From Bacteroidota bacterium (GTDB lineage Bacteria > Bacteroidota > Bacteroidia > Chitinophagales > Chitinophagaceae), in NCBI GenBank assembly GCA_016712665.1, contig JADJQP010000005.1:186001-250000 (forward strand): a DNA stretch of 64,000 bases. Direction: 5' to 3'. Shown here piece after piece: positions 53,802-63,712 of this stretch. Under the pieces are notes generated by a model. It ran no database searches, was not told where the DNA came from, and saw only the letters and a program-made list of their open reading frames with translations. The position numbers and the translations under genes were made by a program. Position 1 is the stretch's first letter, and each line of letters begins with the position of its first letter.

Positions 53802-54542
53802 ATGGATCGGATTCAGTACAAATCACTAGAGGAGCAACAAACGTATCAAGGAAATGAATTGCAAAAGACCCTTCAGTATTTGCAACTTCATTCGCCCTAC
53901 TATAGAAATTTGTTTGAAACCAAGTCAATTGATATTTCAACCATAAAATCTCCGGCAGACTTAGTAAGCATACCAACCACTGATAAGGAGGACTTGCAGT
54001 TGCATCATGAAGAATTTATTTGTGTATCACAAGATGAAATTATTGAATATAGTGCCACCTCTGGTACTCTAGGAAGTCCTGTTTACGTTGCACAGACTCA
54101 AAATGATTTAGACCGGTTGGCGCATAATGAGTTTTTATCGTTTCAGTTGATGGAATTATCAAAAACTGATACGGTGCAATTATTGTTGACACTCGACCGA
54201 CAGTTTATGGCAGGAATGGCCTATTATACCGGATTGCGGAAGCTAGGAGCCGGCATTATCAGATCGGGACCCGGACTACCTTCTTTGCAAATTGAGACCA
54301 TAAAAAAATTGCGACCCAGCACATTAGTAGCTGTCCCCTCCTTTCTATTAAAATTAATAGAATATTGCCACAATGAACAGATTGATCTGAATACCTTAGG
54401 AATCGAAAAGTACTTTGTATTGGAGAAAATATTAGAGCGTCCGACAGTGCATTCAACGCCCTTGCCAAAAAATTACAAACGACTGGCATTTGAAATTATT
54501 TGGAACCTATGCATGCACCGAGATGCAGACTGCCTTTACTGA
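53802..54542 (+). CDS. Phenylacetate-CoA ligase-like, N-terminal part (frameshifted)
   Basis: 246 residues of the AMP-forming adenylate family: QYKSLEEQQTYQGNELQ, IPTTDKEDLQLHHEEF, EYSATSGTLGSPVYVAQTQ (the P-loop-like STSGTTG-type site) and GAGIIRSGPGLPSLQIETI. After NTLGIEKY (near 54412) the true frame reads LCIGENIRASDSAFNALAKK, LQTTG and then LKLFGTYACTEMQT, so two indels lie at 54410-54490. The enzyme would activate phenylacetate or a related aryl acid as CoA thioester; no other paa genes are seen. Confidence 0.8.
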   Translation: MDRIQYKSLEEQQTYQGNELQKTLQYLQLHSPYYRNLFETKSIDISTIKSPADLVSIPTTDKEDLQLHHEEFICVSQDEIIEYSATSGTLGSPVYVAQTQNDLDRLAHNEFLSFQLMELSKTDTVQLLLTLDRQFMAGMAYYTGLRKLGAGIIRSGPGLPSLQIETIKKLRPSTLVAVPSFLLKLIEYCHNEQIDLNTLGIEKYFVLEKILERPTVHSTPLPKNYKRLAFEIIWNLCMHRDADCLY

Positions 54543-55095
54543 ATGTAGGTATGGCTGCGGCGGACATCATCAACCCGAATTGCTAATTGTTGAGATTCTA
54601 GATTCTGATGGGAATGCCTTGGGTGCAGGTGCATATGGCGAGGTAACTATTACTACCCTTGGTGTAGAAGCCATGCCCTTGCTGCGATTCCGAACGGGTG
54701 ATATCAGTAGTTTTGACGACCAGCCCTGTGCATGTGGGAGAAAAACGATTCGCCTCGGTCCGATAGTAGGCAGAAAAAAGCAAATGATAAAATATAAGGG
54801 AACCACCTTATATCCTTCCAGTTTGTTTGACATGCTCAATCATTTTTCCATTATTAAGGAATTTGTGGTTGAAGTATTCCAAAATGAATTGGAATCGGAT
54901 GAATTGATTTTGCATATTGCAACCGACGTATCCATTGATATCTGTGAAAGTAAACTCAGACCTTTTTTGCAATCAAGACTTCGAATCATTCCAAAAATTC
55001 AATATCATACCACGGAGGAAATTATAGCTATGCAGTATCCCAATGCTGGAAGAAAACCTATCAAGTTTTTAGATCGTAGAAACAATAATTTATAG
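54490..55095 (+). CDS. Phenylacetate-CoA ligase-like, C-terminal part (frameshifted)
   Basis: 201 residues: LKLFGTYACTEMQTAF, then LIVEILDSDGNALGAGAYGE, MPLLRFRTGDISSFDDQPCA, CGRKTIRLGPIVGRKKQMIK (hinge and A8-like region) and the C-terminal AMP-binding_C_2 domain. Cys-rich turns such as CRYGCGGHH and CAC are typical of PaaK-like enzymes. It joins the upstream piece as one ~430-residue enzyme. Confidence 0.8.
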   Translation: MKLFGTYACTEMQTAFTECRYGCGGHHQPELLIVEILDSDGNALGAGAYGEVTITTLGVEAMPLLRFRTGDISSFDDQPCACGRKTIRLGPIVGRKKQMIKYKGTTLYPSSLFDMLNHFSIIKEFVVEVFQNELESDELILHIATDVSIDICESKLRPFLQSRLRIIPKIQYHTTEEIIAMQYPNAGRKPIKFLDRRNNNL

Positions 55096-55107
55096 CCCCC
55101 TATTCCC

Positions 55108-55506
55108 ATGGCAGAAAAAATTAGAATTGATAAATATTTATGGGCCATCAGGATATTCAAAACCAGATCGTTGGCTGCTGCAGCCTGTGACAATGGGAAA
55201 GTAAAGAACAAGGGCCTTTCTATCAAAGCGTCCAAAGCAGTACAACTCAATGAAGAATATGAGATAAAAAATGAAAACAAAAAAATACTTCTAAAAGTTA
55301 TTGGAATTATTGACAAACGGGTTTCGTATGAAGAGGCCATCAAAAACTATATCGACATTACGCCTGAGAGTGATATTATTGTCAATAAGGCCTTGGCATC
55401 CAGTTTTTATACGGGCAAGCGCCTTAGCAAAGTGGGAAGACCCACCAAGCAGAATCGACGTAAATTGGATGATTTTTTAGGTGATGAATCGGAGAGCAAG
55501 CCCTAG
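55108..55506 (+). CDS. S4-domain RNA-binding protein (Hsp15/HslR-like)
   Basis: 132 residues: S4 domain at 6-65 (IRIDKYLWAIRIFKTRSLAA, GKVKNKGLSIKASKAV) and a basic C-terminal tail (RLSKVGRPTKQNRRKLDDFL). In E. coli Hsp15 rescues 50S-bound nascent-chain complexes. It is 12 bp after paaK, possibly co-transcribed. Confidence 0.85.
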   Translation: MAEKIRIDKYLWAIRIFKTRSLAAAACDNGKVKNKGLSIKASKAVQLNEEYEIKNENKKILLKVIGIIDKRVSYEEAIKNYIDITPESDIIVNKALASSFYTGKRLSKVGRPTKQNRRKLDDFLGDESESKP

Positions 55507-55748
55507 ACAAAAGTCAAGTAGGTTGTTTGGATAGCCAATTGCAAGGCGCAGGCGAATCAACAAAGCTTTTGAGTCACGCAATTTTTATGCGGCTAAACAA
55601 TCTGCCTCTACCTATTTTTTTGAATTTATAATATTGTAATGTACTTTTAGCCATAATAATCGATTCGAATCCGGATTTACCTATTTCAAAAACCTGATTT
55701 TTAGTTGCTATACCTCCCATGATAAAGACCTTACCATTTCGACGTTTT

Positions 55749-57234
55749 ATGATTCGTCGCTGTCTCCTAGTTCTTTTGGTGTTGGGTTCACCCTCACTAC
55801 TAGCGCAGAAGCATGTGGCTGATAGTCTACAGAAGGTTTTATTAGGTAACCTGAAGGATACAGCAAGGGCAGGTAGAATTAGAGATTTAAGCCAGGCAAT
55901 GTATCGATATGATCCGGATTCTGCGCTATTAATTGCTTATGATGGATTACGCTTTGCGAAAGAAATTGAAGAACCGGTCCATATTTCTAAAATGTATGAA
56001 ATGATTGTGATCATTTTGACAAAAACGGAAATTTCAGCAAAGCACTTCAGTACTATATCGAAAATTTAAAAATCGAAGAGTCATTGCCCTCCGAAGATGG
56101 TATTATATGTGCAAATATCAATATCGGCATTGTATATGCCTATATGCTTGACTACGATAACGCACTCAAATCCTACACAAAGGCCAATAACCTATTGTAC
56201 GTTTTTAAAGACACCTCCGGCGACATCGCATACGAACAAAGACTTAAGTATAGCACGCTCCTCAATATTGGCGATGCATTCGAAAAGAAAATGGAATTGG
56301 ATTCAGCATTTTTTTATTACAATGCATCTCTTAGAATTGCTAACAGTACAAACGATGATTACAAAAAAGGATTGGCGATGCTTGGCATCGCAAATGTGTT
56401 TGCGGCCATGAATAAAAATGAGGAAGCACTCATCCAGTACAAAACATCCTTGGCCTATTTGCAAAAAATGGAAGTGGAAGAATCCCTCTGCGATGTCAGT
56501 TTGGGTATGGCCAAACTCTTTACAAAATTAAATAAGAAGGACTCAGCCATTTATTATGCACGTAGCGGACTCTTTTTTGCCAAAAAAAATCGATTTCTTT
56601 CTAAGCAATTAGACCTTAGTAATTTTCTCAATAAATACTATGCCTCTACAAACCAAGTTGATAGCGCATATTTTTACTTAAGCACTGCTACCACCCTAAA
56701 AGATTCCATATTGGGTGACGAAAAAGTGCGAGTGGCACAGCAGATTCTTTTTGATGAAAATATCAGACAATTAGAACTAATCGAAAAGGCCGCACAGGAG
56801 AAAGAGGAACGTCGACAGCAATTACAACATATCTTTATTGGAATCCTCATTCCATCCCTGTTTCTTTTTACCCTTTTATTAGCGCGTATAAAAATTCAAA
56901 TTAAATGGTTGAAATTTCTGGGAGTGATTTCCCTTTTATTCTTATTTGAATATTTAACCCTTCTGTTACATCCTTGGTGCAGGAAATTACCCATCATACT
57001 CCGATTTTTGAAATATTAATTTTTGTTTGTATAGCTGCCCTGCTGATTCCGGCCCATCATAAGATTGAACATTGGCTTATTGAAAAGCTGGTTCATCGGG
57101 TGCAATCGAGCCAACTAACACACGATAGCACGCAAACTAGCAGCACTGAAAATACGAACAACCTAAAAGCAGAAACCGATCAAAAGGCACCCAATAAAAC
57201 TACTTTATTGGAATCTAAAAAGCCTAGAAAATAA
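55749..57234 (+). CDS. TPR membrane protein (frameshifted)
   Basis: ~494 residues in three frames: 55749-56069 (signal peptide MIRRCLLVLLVLGSPSLLAQ), 56084-57019 (TPRs such as GIVYAYMLDYDNALKSYTKA, YNASLRIANSTNDDYKKGLA) and 56974-57234. The joins are near 56005 (YEMIGDHFDKNGNFSKALQY) and near 56980 (LLLHPLVQEITHHTPIFEIL). The C-terminal half carries three membrane helices and the text PAHHKIEHWLIEKLVHR, typical of a Bacteroidota TPR-plus-membrane family resembling histidine-kinase sensor parts without a kinase. Exact role unknown. Confidence 0.6.
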
Positions 57235-57375
57235 TTTTGTGAAACCCTTTTGTGGATTTCCCCAGCTACAATACTAAATGAGCTGGCGGGAAAATATTAA
57301 ATGAATTAAATTTGGCATAAGAAATTTTTCTTTCCTACAATTGCAATTAGGTGCACTATACCTGCAGCGAAAAAA

Positions 57376-57400
57376 ATAGGTCGACCAGAGGTCGACCTAT
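57376..57400. terminator. Bidirectional intrinsic terminator
   Basis: ATAGGTCGACC-AGA-GGTCGACCTAT: a perfect 11-bp stem with a 3-nt loop. On the minus strand it is followed by TTTTTT. It ends the Ala/Pro lipoprotein gene (minus) and probably the convergent TPR gene (plus). Confidence 0.85.
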
Positions 57401-57418
57401 CCTTACTAAAAAAAGAGC

Positions 57419-57661
57419 TTATTTCTTTACAGCCGGATCTACAGGTCTGGTTTCGGCAGAACCCATGCTAGAATCACCAGTTGAGGCAGGTGCTGCGGTT
57501 GCTTCTGCAGGTGCTGGTGCTGCGGCAGACTCAACAGGTGCTGCGGCTTCTGTGCTAGTGGTTTCTGTTTTTTCTTCGTTACAAGAAACCAACATAAATA
57601 CATTTAATGAACCAAAGGCAAGTAAAGTGAATAGTACACTTTTTGACATTTTTTTAATCAT
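57419..57661 (-). CDS. Small Ala/Pro-rich lipoprotein
   Basis: 80 residues: signal peptide with lipobox FMLVSC (Cys27), then a low-complexity Ala/Pro/Glu/Thr tail (AAAPVESAAAPAPAEATAAP). Such short disordered lipoproteins occur widely in Bacteroidota and have no assigned role. A strong terminator follows. Confidence 0.6.
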   Translation of the reverse strand: MIKKMSKSVLFTLLAFGSLNVFMLVSCNEEKTETTSTEAAAPVESAAAPAPAEATAAPASTGDSSMGSAETRPVDPAVKK

Positions 57662-57777
57662 AATGAATATAGTTTAAGTCATAATATTACAAAATGGGGA
57701 TTAGAAAACCAAATTATTCCAAATCATATCTTTCCCCTTCAAAAAAGAAAGATTCAACATTCATACAAAAGTTATGG

Positions 57778-59138
57778 CTACTTTCTCCATCTACCTGAAT
57801 ATATATAAAAGGAACTCATTGCAAATAAACTGAACCAATAAACGAATTCAGATGCCCACGCATAGGAAAGCGGTTTGCGCCATAATTCTATCACCAAAAT
57901 GCAGTATCCAAGATAAAGTATTATGGCAATAATTTCAAAAATCATATTTACTCGGGTTTGTCCGCTACCCAGAACTGCATTAAAGTACACGGTGGAAACG
58001 GATAACATCCAAGTGGCCACTACAACAATACGCAATGGATTTTTGCCCACGGCTATGATCGCCTCATCAGAACTAATCATATGCAGAAAGGAGGACGGAA
58101 AGAAAAGTAGTCCTAGTCCAATAATAAACGCAAATGATAGACTAATAAAAAGCACCTTGTGAATTAATGGAATAACCTCGTCTTCTTTTTTTTGACCAAT
58201 TAAATTGCTAACCATTGAATTGGTAGTGGCCCCCAAAGACCAAGCGGCAATGCCTACAACGCCAAATACCGTTCGAAGGATTTGCGAAGTGGCTGCTTCG
58301 GCTTTTCCGAGATGTTCCACAAAAATAAAAAAGACCTCCCAGGCTCCAATACTAAGAAAATACTGCACAATAAGGGGGGACGACTTCACAAATGTTTCTT
58401 TGATAAGAGGCCAATCGATAGCAGTAAAAAAGTAAATTTGAAACAATCGAATTTTGGGAGTCCGAATCAATACCCATGAAGCAACAAATAAATAACTGAT
58501 TTCAGAAAAAACGGAAGCCAGGGCGGCTCCATTAAGACCCATTTCAGGAAAAGATCTAAAACCAAAAATCAAAACATAATCAAACACAATATTGATAATC
58601 GTTTGCGCAGCAGATCCCGCAATAATTCGCTTCGAATGAGAAGTAGCTAAAAAAAATGAATTGCAAAGTTGCGAAAGCATAATAAAAGGCAATCCCCAAA
58701 TTCTGATTTTGATAAATGAAATGGCAAACATGCTTTACCGGTACATTTGAAATAAATTGCTCAAAAATATAGGGAGCGGCAAACCAGGAAATTCCCAATA
58801 AGAAGAAACTGAGTATAAGACTTAAGAGCACCCCGTTGGAAAATATTTTACCTAAAAAAATCGAATCATTCTTGCCGGCACTTCTACTCATCAACATTAA
58901 AACCCCTGAAGACAAACCATATCCGATCATGGTGAGGGTAAGATAGAAGATGCCCGCTATTCCTGTGGCAGACAGTAAATCTTGTGCATGCAAACAATCC
59001 ATCAGAAGGTGTATAATTTCCTAAAAACAAGGTATTGGTGAGAATATTCAGTTGCGGAATCAAAATTGAAATCGCAATGGGCATCGCCAGTTGAAAAATA
59101 TTGCGATAGGTACCCTGTACCTGTAAGGAATCCGTCAC
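57778..59138 (-). CDS. MATE-family efflux transporter (frameshifted)
   Basis: ~450 residues in three pieces: 58884-59138 (GTG start; NIFQLAMPIAISILIPQLNI), 58580-59002 (QDLLSATGIAGIFYLTLTMI, SSGVLMLMSRSAGKND) and 57778-58731 (FAISFIKIRIWGLPFIMLSQ, LNGAALASVFSEISYLFVAS, LGATTNSMVSNLIGQKKEDE). Twelve membrane helices and the two MATE halves are visible. It exports cationic drugs or lipid-like substrates by Na+/H+ exchange. The joins are near 59010 and 58720. Confidence 0.82.
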
Positions 59139-59272
59139 GTAGAATTGCTATTAGAAAAGGCAAATGTACTTCAAATTATGTTGCACCATAGAGCCTGAAA
59201 ATAAAATTCAATTCATAAACACTCATTTTGAAGTTAATTTCATTTTTTGGATTAATATTGTGCTGTCAACCT

Positions 59273-60118
59273 ATGAGTTTGCAGTTTCACACCTTTATCG
59301 ATTATACAGAAAGCGTCGAATTTTCGAACGAACATCTTGTTTCGTATATTACCCTAGGTAAAAACTATATCCATTACTCGGTTATGGATACCAAACAACA
59401 AATATGCTTGCTCACGAAAGCCATATATAATGTAAAGGGAATCATTGGACAATCAGAATTTGATACCTTATTGGCTGATAATGCGCTACGAAATTCTTCT
59501 GTAGTGCATATTGCAGTAGACACAGCCAAACATACCTTGGTACCAACGTCCATGCTGTCGCCTGATCATTTTGAATCCTATTTTTCTCCTTTGTATGAAT
59601 TGGAAACAGAGGAAATTATTAACGCCCAGTCTATAGACCCTGAAATTACGCAATTATATGTTGTACGAAAAGCAAGCCTTCAGTATTTAAAAAATGAATT
59701 CAAAGAAGCACGTATTTACAGCAATACTGCCTGTCTACTTCATTCCTATTTGAAAATAGTAACTAGTGTTGAAGAGCAAAACCCCGTATTTATTCATACT
59801 TCCTTTAATTCAATGGTCATCACCTTATTTACCAAAAAACAGTTGCTTTATATGCAGTCGGTGGAAATCAGCGGTGAATCGGATGTGCTTTATTGTCTGC
59901 TGAACGTATTGCAATTGCATCAAATAGAAGTGCATAACACTACAATATTTCTCACCGGCTTCTCAGATCGACAAAATGCTATAGCAAGCTTACTAGCTAC
60001 CTATATTCATGTTGAAACCATTGAAATAGATAGGATCCAAAATGAAAATCAGGGCTTGCAACATTTTCCTTTACCTATTTTATTTAATCAATATTCTTTG
60101 ATCTCATGCGCATCATAG
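59273..60118 (+). CDS. DUF3822 family protein
   Basis: 281 residues from ATG 59273 (MSLQFHTFIDYTESVEFSNE). An ASKHA-like fold is predicted for the family; seen here are HTFIDY, YIHYSVMDTKQQICLLTKAI and VFIHTSFNSMVITLFTKKQL. Always next to rsmD and coaD in Bacteroidota; it overlaps rsmD by 13 bp. Function unknown. Confidence 0.85.
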   Translation: MSLQFHTFIDYTESVEFSNEHLVSYITLGKNYIHYSVMDTKQQICLLTKAIYNVKGIIGQSEFDTLLADNALRNSSVVHIAVDTAKHTLVPTSMLSPDHFESYFSPLYELETEEIINAQSIDPEITQLYVVRKASLQYLKNEFKEARIYSNTACLLHSYLKIVTSVEEQNPVFIHTSFNSMVITLFTKKQLLYMQSVEISGESDVLYCLLNVLQLHQIEVHNTTIFLTGFSDRQNAIASLLATYIHVETIEIDRIQNENQGLQHFPLPILFNQYSLISCAS

Positions 60119-60643
60119 GAGGTATACACGGAGGCCGCAAATTTCACCCACCCACCAAAATGCCGGCACGTCCTACAACGGATATTGCGAAAGAAGGCTT
60201 GTTTAATATTCTGCAAAATTCGCTTGATTTTTCGACCTTAAAAACCCTTGATATTTTTGGAGGCACCGGTAGCATCAGCTATGAACTTGCTTCGAGGGGC
60301 TGCACTGATTTAACCCTAATTGAGCAAGATCAGAATCTGATGAATTTTATTAAAAAAAATGTGGAAACCCTTCAATTTGAAAAACTTCAAAACCTTCAAG
60401 ATGGATGTGTTCCGATATTTGAATCATTGCACCGAATCCTACGATTTTATTTTTGCCGGTCCACCCTATGCTTTGAAAAATATTGATGAGATTCCAAAAA
60501 TCATTTTCGAAAAGGGATTGTTGAAACCTTCCGGCTGGTTTGTGCTGGAACATACTCCCAGAAACAATTACGAAAACGCTCCCTATTTTAGAAGATGTAA
60601 AAATTATGGCACTACCCTCTTTAGTTTTTTTGTAAATGAATAA
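60106..60643 (+). CDS. rsmD: 16S rRNA (guanine966-N2)-methyltransferase RsmD (frameshifted)
   Basis: ~178 residues in two frames, 60106-60486 and 60359-60643, joined near 60390 (LQFEKLQ to TFKMDVFRYL). Seen: MRIIGGIHGGRKFHPP, RPTTDIAKEGLFNIL, LDIFGGTGSISYELASRGC (SAM motif I). The catalytic motif normally (D/N)PPY reads FAGPPYAL, because GAT is GGT. The change would remove a key residue, so it is either an error or an inactive enzyme. Overlaps DUF3822 by 13 bp; coaD follows after 36 bp. Confidence 0.85.
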
Positions 60644-60679
60644 AATTAATCCTACCTTTCAATACTTAAATAAACACAC

Positions 60680-61171
60680 ATGAAAATAGCTGTTTTTCCG
60701 GGCACCTTCGACCCAATTACTCTTGGTCATACCGACATCATCGATCGATCGCTTGATATGTTTGATAAAATAATTGTCGGCATTGGAGTCAATAGCAATA
60801 AACTGCCTATGTTTCCCATTGAACAACGAATCAATTGGATTAAGAACATATATAAGGAGGAAAAAAAGATTGAAGTATTGAGCTATTCTGGCCTCACCGT
60901 TAACTTCTGCGAAAGCGTAAAAGCTCAATTCATCATAAGAGGTTTGCGCACCGTTAGCGATTTCGAATACGAGAAGGCCATTTCAGATATGAATCAATTA
61001 CTGAATCCTCAAATTGAAACCATATTTTTAGCTTGTACCGCAAAGTACTCTTCCTTTTCCTCTACCATGGTACGAGATGTTATCCGAAACAATGGCGACA
61101 GCAGTCTTTTTCTACCAATGGAAATTCATCATCCCATTTCAATGGCTCAACAGGAATTCCAAAAAAAATAA
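60680..61171 (+). CDS. coaD: Phosphopantetheine adenylyltransferase
   Basis: 163 residues: FPGTFDPITLGHTDIIDRS with the T/HxGH nucleotidyl-transferase motif (TLGH, residues 14-17), AQFIIRGLRTVSDFEYEKAI, and the ATP motif YSSFSSTMVRDVI (ISSTxxR type). It makes dephospho-CoA from 4'-phosphopantetheine. Last gene of the DUF3822-rsmD-coaD block. Confidence 0.95.
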   Translation: MKIAVFPGTFDPITLGHTDIIDRSLDMFDKIIVGIGVNSNKLPMFPIEQRINWIKNIYKEEKKIEVLSYSGLTVNFCESVKAQFIIRGLRTVSDFEYEKAISDMNQLLNPQIETIFLACTAKYSSFSSTMVRDVIRNNGDSSLFLPMEIHHPISMAQQEFQKK

Positions 61172-61246
61172 ATTCACGATCCATTTCTGCGACGATTTCT
61201 TTTTTTTTGAATAAGAATCCAATAACTTGCACAAAAAAATAGACGC

Positions 61247-61689
61247 ATGATTCAACGTAAACAAACGCTCTGGTTTTTGGCTAGTTCATTATTCTGTTTG
61301 CTTTTGTGCTACCCTTTGGTTTTAAAAATACCACCAGCCTCAATAGCTATCATATCAATATCCGCGATTTTGATGCCCAAACAGAAATCATTCTTATATT
61401 GCTTTTTGGAGCGATTGTGGTAGTAAACCTATGCGCCATTTTCTTGTTCAAAAAACGTCCATTGCAGATTACTGCCTCCTTCGTAGGAATTGTGTTGGGC
61501 GTAGTGGCGTTTGCCTATGAAATCTATTTCTCTACGAAAGAAGGAAATACCATCACCTTTGGCATTGCCAATTCGGTATTGTACATCGGACTGCTTTTAC
61601 CCTTGCTTAGTGTGGCGCTTACATTTTTGGCAATGCGAGGAGTACAACAAGATATCAAACTCTTAAAAGAAACCGACCGACTACGATAA
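61247..61689 (+). CDS. DUF4293 family membrane protein (one frameshift)
   Basis: ~147 residues with four membrane helices. Start ATG 61247 (MIQRKQTLWFLASSLFC), the usual DUF4293 opening. An indel near 61295 leads to FVLPFGFKNTTSLNSYHINI and then EIILILLFGAIVVVNLCAIF, QITASFVGIVLGVVAFAYEI and YIGLLLPLLSVALTFLAMRG, ending in the charged KLLKETDRLR. A conserved Bacteroidota protein of unknown function. Confidence 0.72.
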
Positions 61690-61744
61690 TAAATAGTCAG
61701 AAAGTATTTGAATTTATTGAATTTTAAAGCGAATTTTGCAAACT

Positions 61745-63100
61745 ATGGCAAGCATCAAATTACTACTCGCAAATGATAAAGTGGAAGGCATCAGATATTA
61801 CGAGGCGTATCGAAAACATGGAGGCTATGCTTCCCTCGAAAAAGCCCTAAAAAGCTATACTCCTGATGAAGTAACCGAAGAAGTGAAAAAAAGTGGGTTG
61901 CGAGGACGTGGTGGTGCTGGATTTCCAACCGGAATGAAATGGAGTTTTTTAGCCAAACCCGAAGGCATTCCCCGCTATTTGGTTTGTAACGCCGACGAAA
62001 GTGAACCCGGAACCTTTAAAGACAGATATTTGATGGAATATATTCCTCATTTATTGGTAGAAGGCATGATTATTTCATCATATGCTCTAGGAGCCAACAC
62101 TTCATACATTTATATCAGAGGCGAGTATGCCTGGATTGTTGAGATATTGGAGCAAGCCATCGCAGAAGCAAAAGCTAATGGATGGTTGGGTAAAAATATT
62201 TTAGGGAAAGGATTTGATCATGAAATTTATGTACAACGAGGAGCAGGCGCCTATATATGTGGTGAAGAAACCGCCCTACTCGAGTCACTAGAAGGCAAAA
62301 GAGGCAATCCCAGAATCAAACCTCCGTTTCCGGCTGTAAAGGGACTATGGGGTTGTCCTACGGTGGTAAATAATGTAGAAACCATTGCCGCAGTGGTTCC
62401 TATTATTAATAATGGAGGTGAGGAATATGCAAAAATCGGTGTAGGAAGAAGTACCGGTACGAAATTGCTTTCGGCCTGCGGAAATATTAATAAACCAGGT
62501 ATTTACGAAATAGATATGACCATCAGCGTGGAAGAATTTATTTTTAGTGATGAATATTGTGGTGGAATTCCCAATGGCAAAAGGCTGAAAGCCTGCATAC
62601 CGGGTGGATCCTCTGTACCGATACTCCCAGCCAATTTGTTGCTCAAAACAGCTAAAGGCGATACTCGTTACATGAATTATGAATCTCTTTAGGAAGGAGG
62701 CTTTGAAAGCGGCAGTATGATGGGTAGCGGTGGTTTTATTGTATTTGACGAAGATCAGTGTGTTGTTAGGCATACCATGACACTGGCCCATTTTTACAAT
62801 CATGAAAGTTGCGGACAATGCTCTCCCTGTAGAGAAGGCACCGGATGGATGTATAAGATATTGAAAAGTATTGAATACGGAAAAGGTAAAATGAGTGATA
62901 TCGACTTACTGTGGGATATTCAACGAAAAATTGAAGGAAATACAATTTGCCCATTGGGTGATGCTGCGGCCTGGCCGGTAGCTGCTGCAATTCGTCATTT
63001 TAGAGATGAATTTGAATGGCACGTAAATAATCCGGAAGAATGTCAAAAAAGAAATTTTGGATTAGCCCATTATGCAGATGAATTGGTTGCGAATGCCTAA
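61745..63100 (+). CDS. nuoF: NADH-quinone oxidoreductase subunit F (one in-frame TAG)
   Basis: 451 residues if TAG 62690-62692 is read through (the frame is unchanged across it). NuoF holds the FMN and NADH sites and the N3 iron-sulphur cluster of complex I. Seen: RGRGGAGFPTGMKWSFL, VCNADESEPGTFKDRYLME (NADH/FMN), GAGAYICGEETALLESLEG, and the cluster ligands ESCGQCSPCREG and NTICPLGDAA. The stop falls in YESL-EGGFESGS, a conserved stretch. Start ATG 61745; a TTG nine bases earlier is rejected. No nuoE or nuoG lies next to it. Confidence 0.93.
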
Positions 63101-63640
63101 ATAATAATCTCACCGATCAAGCACTTTTCCATAAACACTTCCATTGGGTTCAATTGTGATAGTAGCATACTTCTGCAAAGACCATATCCAAAATTCTTCG
63201 GTGCTTTGTTTAGTAATTGCATACCGCTAAGGTATCCATGAAATTCAATTTCCGAATCATTACAATATTTTGCACCTATATACAAATCATGCACTTTTGC
63301 CTGAAATTGGTCTTCTCTGATTAAGATTCGTTTATGATATGGTTTGTTGGCCGCTTTGACATCAACCGTTTGATTAGATTTTTCAATCACAAAATCGGCC
63401 CCTTTTTTATGATTTCCTTGATGAGGTATTAGCAAATCGGGAGCGGCGATTGAAACACCGGAAGATCGCAAATAGTCTACCAAAACAATTTCGCACAATT
63501 TGCCGATTCGAATGAAATGCAGATATTACCTGACTTACCTGCAACACATTTTTACCATATCCTTTTTCAGCGTATATGGCAGCAAATACAGTGGCTTGTT
63601 CCAACTGCGAGGAAGTAGGATGTATCAGTAGTAGGTTCAT
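63097..63640 (-). CDS. Hypothetical protein, possible PD-(D/E)xK nuclease-like (frameshifted)
   Basis: ~180 residues in two frames: 63407-63640 (MNLLLIHPTSSQLEQATVFA, AAIYAEKGYG) and 63097-63498, joined near 63515 through HFIRIGKLCEIVLVDYLRSS. The latter has APDLLIPHQGNHKKGADFVI and TVDVKAANKPYHKR; the D-x(10)-DVK spacing recalls PD-(D/E)xK nucleases but is weak evidence. It overlaps the end of nuoF by 4 bp (convergent). Function unknown. Confidence 0.42.
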
Positions 63641-63712
63641 GACACATTTTCAACACCGTAAAGATACATTCAGAAAATGAAATAGAATACTGAACGCAAG
63701 AAGGGATTTGGG

